Positions 60,553 through 64,000 of a DNA stretch of 64,000 nt are shown here, piece after piece. The notes beneath the pieces are model-generated. The model was not told the DNA's origin. It worked only from the letters and a program-made list of their open reading frames with translations, and searched no databases. Every line of letters starts with the position of its first letter. Position 1 is the stretch's first letter. The stretch is from positions 2,209,501 through 2,273,500 of the forward strand of contig NC_023035.1 of assembly GCF_000507245.1 (NCBI RefSeq), in the 5' to 3' direction. Made by a program: the position numbers and the translations under genes. The stretch is from Salinispira pacifica (GTDB lineage: Bacteria; Spirochaetota; Spirochaetia; DSM-27196; Salinispiraceae).

Positions 60553-62562
60553 ATGCGGCTGAATGCGGACACTATTCACACACGACTTGAGCGAATCGAA
60601 AAAATGCAGGGGTCGGACCCGGGCTTCGCCCTGCTTGCGGTGCTTTCCTTCATAGAGGCATTTATCCGGGAAGCCCTGGAAGAGTTTTCTTCAGCCCAGA
60701 CCATGCCCGATCTCCTTGAACGCTTCGGCAGACTTCGCAGCGGCGAACAGAATTACCGCCTTCAGCAGGACGGGGTTGCCCGGGAGCTTCTTCATTATCA
60801 GAAGCTGGCCAATACGGTGAGACACCATTTCAGCGAAATTACCCAGGAAGAGTTCCAGGGGGCTCTCTACAGACTGTTTGACTTTCTCGACGGGCTGAAT
60901 ATTCAGGATGAGTCTCTCAAGGAGCGGCTGAAACGGCTGGACGACTCCCTGAAGGTGTGGAAGGGGCACAGAAGCCATTACGATGACTTTTCCGAGCTTC
61001 TGGAAACCGGCTTCCGGCTGGCCCGGAGCATGCAGAAAACCCGGGAACTTGAAAAACAACTTGAACAACAGAGCCTGTCGGCGGAGAGTCTGAAATACGT
61101 CCAGGCCATGCAGCGCATCAGCTCGTACAGCCGAAGCCGCCGGGCTTTTGAGCGAAGACTGATCGAGCCCAGTCCGGAACAGGAACAGGTGCTGGCCCGG
61201 ATCCGGAATGACCGGGATTTCCTCATCACCGGAGCTGCGGGAACGGGAAAAACACTGGTGCTGATTATGGCAGTTGAGCAGTATGTCCGTTCCCTCAGCG
61301 GGGAGCTGGACCTGGGTCAGTTCAGCCGGGGCCCCCTGCCGGTAACCCTTCTCACCTACACATCAACCCTTGCCAAATACAATAAGTACCTGGCATCTCT
61401 TTTGAAATATCCCCGTCTCCAGCTGTTCATACGAACCGTGGACAGTTTTCTGAACCGGGAAGTGGAACAGTGGCTGCCGGGCAGAAACATTGTGTACAAC
61501 AGCCGGGAATACGGAGCTCTGTTCCGCCGGGTGTATAACCCTTCCTGTTCGGTGGATCCGGAAAGCTGCCTGGAGGAGATAGAACAGTACATATTTGCCC
61601 ACAATGTCAGCAGAGATATTTATATTGATGAGGGCATCGTACGGAAAGGCAGAAGTTTCACGCTGAATGAAGAGCAGCGCCGCATGATCTGGGGAATCCG
61701 GGACAGTTTTGCCGCACTCATGGAAGACGAACGGATGTACACCAGAAATTACGCGCGGGTGCGGCTGGTTGAGGAGCTGGAAGCTGCCGCAGAGCGGGGG
61801 CTCAGCATCGGCGAGGAGGGCAGAATATTTGTGGATGAGATCCAGGATCTCAACCGTGCAGATCTTCAGGCCTTAAAGCTGCTCTCTCCCGGGGGTATTG
61901 TGATGGCCGGAGACAGGGAACAGAGCATCTTTCTGGGCGGATTTTCTTTCAAGGCCAGCGGTGTGTCTGTGCAACGGGGAGGCAGTGCGATTCTGAAACA
62001 GAACTTCCGCAACAGCCGGGAGATTCACCGCATCGCTTCCCTGCTCCGGGAAGAGAACGCCCCGGATGAACAGGCAGTGGTACTCCGTCACGGACCGCCG
62101 GTTGAACTGTTTACCAGCAGCGAATACCAGTCCCTGCTGAACCGCCTGGGCGAACGCTGCTCCTTCGCCCTGGAATACCTCAGTTACAGTCCGGAAAACC
62201 TCTGTATTGCAGCCCCCACCTCCCGGGATTTACAGGCCGTGCAGCGGATGCTTCAGGAGCGGGGCATGGACTCAATCTCCATTAAGGACCGGAACTTCTC
62301 GTTCTCCCAAAGCAGCGGCATCAGGCTCTCCACCCTTCACTCAATCAAGGGGCTGGATTTCGCCGGAGTGCTGGTGTTCATTCCCGGGGGGATCTGGACC
62401 GGGAAGGAAGAGGATCCCAGGCTGAAGCAGAATCTTCTCTATGTGGCGTCCACCCGGGCCATGGAACTGCTCTGGTTTTTCACCTCCGATCATCCGGATA
62501 CCCGAAAACTCAACAGCTTGTACGCAGGCCTGGCCGAAGACTACCCTTCAAGCCAGGACTGA
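60553..62562 (+). CDS. Superfamily 1 helicase, UvrD-like
   Basis: 669 aa. The first ~200 residues are helical and charged, with no known domain. Then ITGAAGTGKTLVLI (Walker A, near 226), VDEIQDLNRADL (Walker B, DExQD type, near 427), MAGDREQSIF, LKQNFRNSREIHR, STLHSIKGLDFAGVLVF (motif V) and NLLYVASTRAMELLW (motif VI). A role in DNA or RNA unwinding is firm; pathway unknown. ATG 60553 is used, since the frame before it has only non-ATG codons. Confidence 0.9.
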   Translation: MRLNADTIHTRLERIEKMQGSDPGFALLAVLSFIEAFIREALEEFSSAQTMPDLLERFGRLRSGEQNYRLQQDGVARELLHYQKLANTVRHHFSEITQEEFQGALYRLFDFLDGLNIQDESLKERLKRLDDSLKVWKGHRSHYDDFSELLETGFRLARSMQKTRELEKQLEQQSLSAESLKYVQAMQRISSYSRSRRAFERRLIEPSPEQEQVLARIRNDRDFLITGAAGTGKTLVLIMAVEQYVRSLSGELDLGQFSRGPLPVTLLTYTSTLAKYNKYLASLLKYPRLQLFIRTVDSFLNREVEQWLPGRNIVYNSREYGALFRRVYNPSCSVDPESCLEEIEQYIFAHNVSRDIYIDEGIVRKGRSFTLNEEQRRMIWGIRDSFAALMEDERMYTRNYARVRLVEELEAAAERGLSIGEEGRIFVDEIQDLNRADLQALKLLSPGGIVMAGDREQSIFLGGFSFKASGVSVQRGGSAILKQNFRNSREIHRIASLLREENAPDEQAVVLRHGPPVELFTSSEYQSLLNRLGERCSFALEYLSYSPENLCIAAPTSRDLQAVQRMLQERGMDSISIKDRNFSFSQSSGIRLSTLHSIKGLDFAGVLVFIPGGIWTGKEEDPRLKQNLLYVASTRAMELLWFFTSDHPDTRKLNSLYAGLAEDYPSSQD

Positions 62563-63422
62563 ATTTTCTCCACCCGCTTGGAAGTTTCCGGGTGGGAGCG
62601 CAGCAGACGCTCCAGCGCAGCTCCGCCGCCGGATTCTGGAGCTCTTCCGCCGAACATGCTCCAGCTCATCCGCTGCTGCATCCAGTCCAGACGGTTCAGC
62701 GCAGAGGCCAGCGCCCGCGGATTGGTGCTGATTTTCACCGCACCGTAGTCGGCGCCGTACTCTCTCAGACGCATTACCGCCCGCTCGAGAATCACCGCTG
62801 CGAACCCGCCGATTGAGAGAATCAGCAGCGCCGACAGCAGCGGGAGGAAAAACAGCAGCAGGGGGGCGAAAAGGATGAGAAGGCCCAGCATGCTGGGGAT
62901 GCGGGTATATATCATTCTGAATCGGGCCAGAAGGTTAAGAAGCAGAAGATCCCGGTTCTTGATATGCATGAACTCATGGGCCAGAACCGCTTCAATTTCT
63001 TCCCGGGGAAGGGAACTGAACAGGCTTGAGCTGACAATGATTCCCGGCCCCCGGGTGGTTTCAACCGCGGCGGCATTGGCTATGGGAGAATTGCTCATAT
63101 ACAGATCCGGGGACCTTTCCAGCCCTGCCCTGCGGCTGAGACCGTCGATTATATGCTGAAGCTCAGGGTTGCTGCCGGCTGATACCGGAACCACTCCCTG
63201 GAGATTCCCAGGGTCAATCCGGAGACCGCCGAAAAGCATCCCGCTGACGGCCATGAGTACCAGCATGAAGAGGGTGAATTCCATTCCCAGCAACACCACC
63301 GGCACCAGAAAAAAGGCAAGTGTGAGCAGTGCGCTGAGAATATTCATGCCGTGTTTGCTGTACAGAATTCGTTTCACATCATCGGCTGCAGACCGCCGTT
63401 CCGTTGTTTCCTTAATAGACAT
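62541..63422 (-). CDS. htpX: HtpX-like membrane zinc protease (M48)
   Basis: 293 aa. Two N-terminal membrane helices (ILSALLTLAFFLVPVVLLG; FTLFMLVLMAVSGMLFGGL), an active site HEFMHIKNRD (HExxH, near 148), two further helices (LLILFAPLLLFFLPLLSAL), and a Glu ligand probably in REYGADYGAVK. Family members degrade damaged membrane proteins. Its end overlaps the helicase end by 22 bp (convergent). Confidence 0.92.
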   Translation of the reverse strand: MSIKETTERRSAADDVKRILYSKHGMNILSALLTLAFFLVPVVLLGMEFTLFMLVLMAVSGMLFGGLRIDPGNLQGVVPVSAGSNPELQHIIDGLSRRAGLERSPDLYMSNSPIANAAAVETTRGPGIIVSSSLFSSLPREEIEAVLAHEFMHIKNRDLLLLNLLARFRMIYTRIPSMLGLLILFAPLLLFFLPLLSALLILSIGGFAAVILERAVMRLREYGADYGAVKISTNPRALASALNRLDWMQQRMSWSMFGGRAPESGGGAALERLLRSHPETSKRVEKIQSWLEG

Positions 63423-63824
63423 CTACGCAGAAACCTCCGCATATATTGTGCAATTTTTGTACCAACAATCGAAACTAGGCAATATCCGGGCATATTTCTC
63501 CCTGTAGTGGATTGAAACACCTCCGCCCATGGCGTTTTTACGCCCTTCTTGCATTTTTTGCATTCCCTTATCGGTACATAGCGGCTGCTTGCGAACGGAT
63601 TACGGCGGAATCCAATGCGGATTCGGGGTGAAATACCCCAGATCACCGGGAACCGGTCTTTCGTCTGCGTCAGAAGGACACAGATCACTGTGAATCCGGC
63701 GGATGTCCGTGATTTCCAGGCCTATGGTTTGACATGGGCTGGATGTTTTGATGATACTGAGTATTCAACTCCGGCTCTTGGGAACAGCACCCAAAGCCCG
63801 TATTAATTCACCAGGAGGATGCCC
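63423..63824. other. 402-bp intergenic region, no gene recognised
   Basis: Divergent space between htpX and the lipoprotein gene. A minus-strand frame over 63374-63688 contains a CKKCKK pair but overlaps the htpX start and has no ribosome site. I see no clear promoter, terminator or RNA gene. Confidence 0.5.
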
Positions 63825-64000
63825 ATGCATACCCGAAACTCAGCTGTGACAGCAGGCAGAACACATCAATTATGGAAACCGGCAGCAGCCGTTATTATGC
63901 TGATATTCGCCCTTGTCTCCTGCACCACAGCTTCGGATTCTTTGGATGCCGGCAGCGCTACGGACAACGGTTCCACGGCCTTTATTCCCCAGGATAGCCG
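63825..64000 (+). CDS. Lipoprotein, N-terminus only (window edge)
   Basis: 58 codons are visible. Start at 63825, 6 bases after AGGAGG. The signal peptide has a hydrophobic core (AAAVIMLIFALVSC) with lipobox LVSC, Cys33, followed by a Ser/Thr/Gly-rich linker. The function domain lies beyond the window. Confidence 0.8.
   Translation, partial: MHTRNSAVTAGRTHQLWKPAAAVIMLIFALVSCTTASDSLDAGSATDNGSTAFIPQDS

Noticed and set aside
63374-63688. 104-codon minus-strand ORF before htpX
   Set aside because: Overlaps the htpX start in another frame, has no ribosome site, and its CKKCKK pair alone is weak evidence.

Overview
The window looks like the chromosome of a spirochaete of the Spirochaeta/Salinispira type. 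This is inferred from a GC-rich backbone carrying two EF-G paralogues, a PtsP-like enzyme I, a membrane pyrophosphatase, a RpoS-like sigma factor, several short periplasmic or lipoprotein genes without recognisable families, and an integron integrase. No rRNA gene is present to settle the taxonomy.

Layout. (1) 1-5.7 kb: a two-gene DDE transposase/ExeA-type ATPase module cut by the window edge. An IS5-like element (1458-5636) is inserted exactly at the ATPase stop codon, and a complete IS66 element (3017-5569) is inserted in that IS5-like element. (2) 5.7-29.7 kb: an AT-rich chromosomal integron. The integrase gene intI (28306-29673, +) has attI and a candidate Pc promoter upstream, and about 14 gene cassettes run away from it on the minus strand, separated by 13 attC sites or attC remnants. 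Cassette genes are a PIN protein, a Fic protein (split by an insertion sequence), a zinc-ribbon protein, a PIN-like membrane protein, VapBC, an unknown 178-aa protein, and a Phd/RelE pair whose toxin is split by an insertion sequence. Between them lie five copies of a ~660-bp cassette with no convincing ORF and two copies of a ~410-bp one. Three identical copies of a third insertion sequence all sit at the same base of the attC core. (3) 29.7-49.5 kb: ordinary chromosome, with small membrane and lipoproteins, tRNA-Val, EF-G, TetR, YkgJ, a GH13 enzyme, EF-G II, citrate synthase, trmB, ptsP, mfd, and a run of three hypothetical genes. (4) 49.7-50.9 kb: tRNA-Asn followed by five tandem 185-bp repeats. 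Each repeat ends in an 18-bp copy of the tRNA 3' end and carries two hairpins with CAGGAUG and CAGGACG loops. (5) 50.9-64 kb: membrane pyrophosphatase, a frameshifted Nudix gene, cob(I)alamin adenosyltransferase, sigma factor, LysM/M23-like protein, a c-di-GMP response regulator with a kinase, a methyltransferase, an SF1 helicase, HtpX, and the start of a lipoprotein gene.

How the parts work together. The integron is a store of mobile stress, toxin-antitoxin and possible phage-defence genes that is being reshaped by insertion sequences. Two toxin-type genes are broken by the same element, and another element appears to home on attC. The tRNA-Asn repeat array is the most unusual locus. Its organisation recalls the E. 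coli tyrT tRNA-linked repeats (rtT RNA), but its hairpin loops match the CsrA-binding motif of CsrB-type RNAs. A tRNA-linked, tandemly amplified CsrA-sponge RNA is therefore my leading candidate for an undescribed system.
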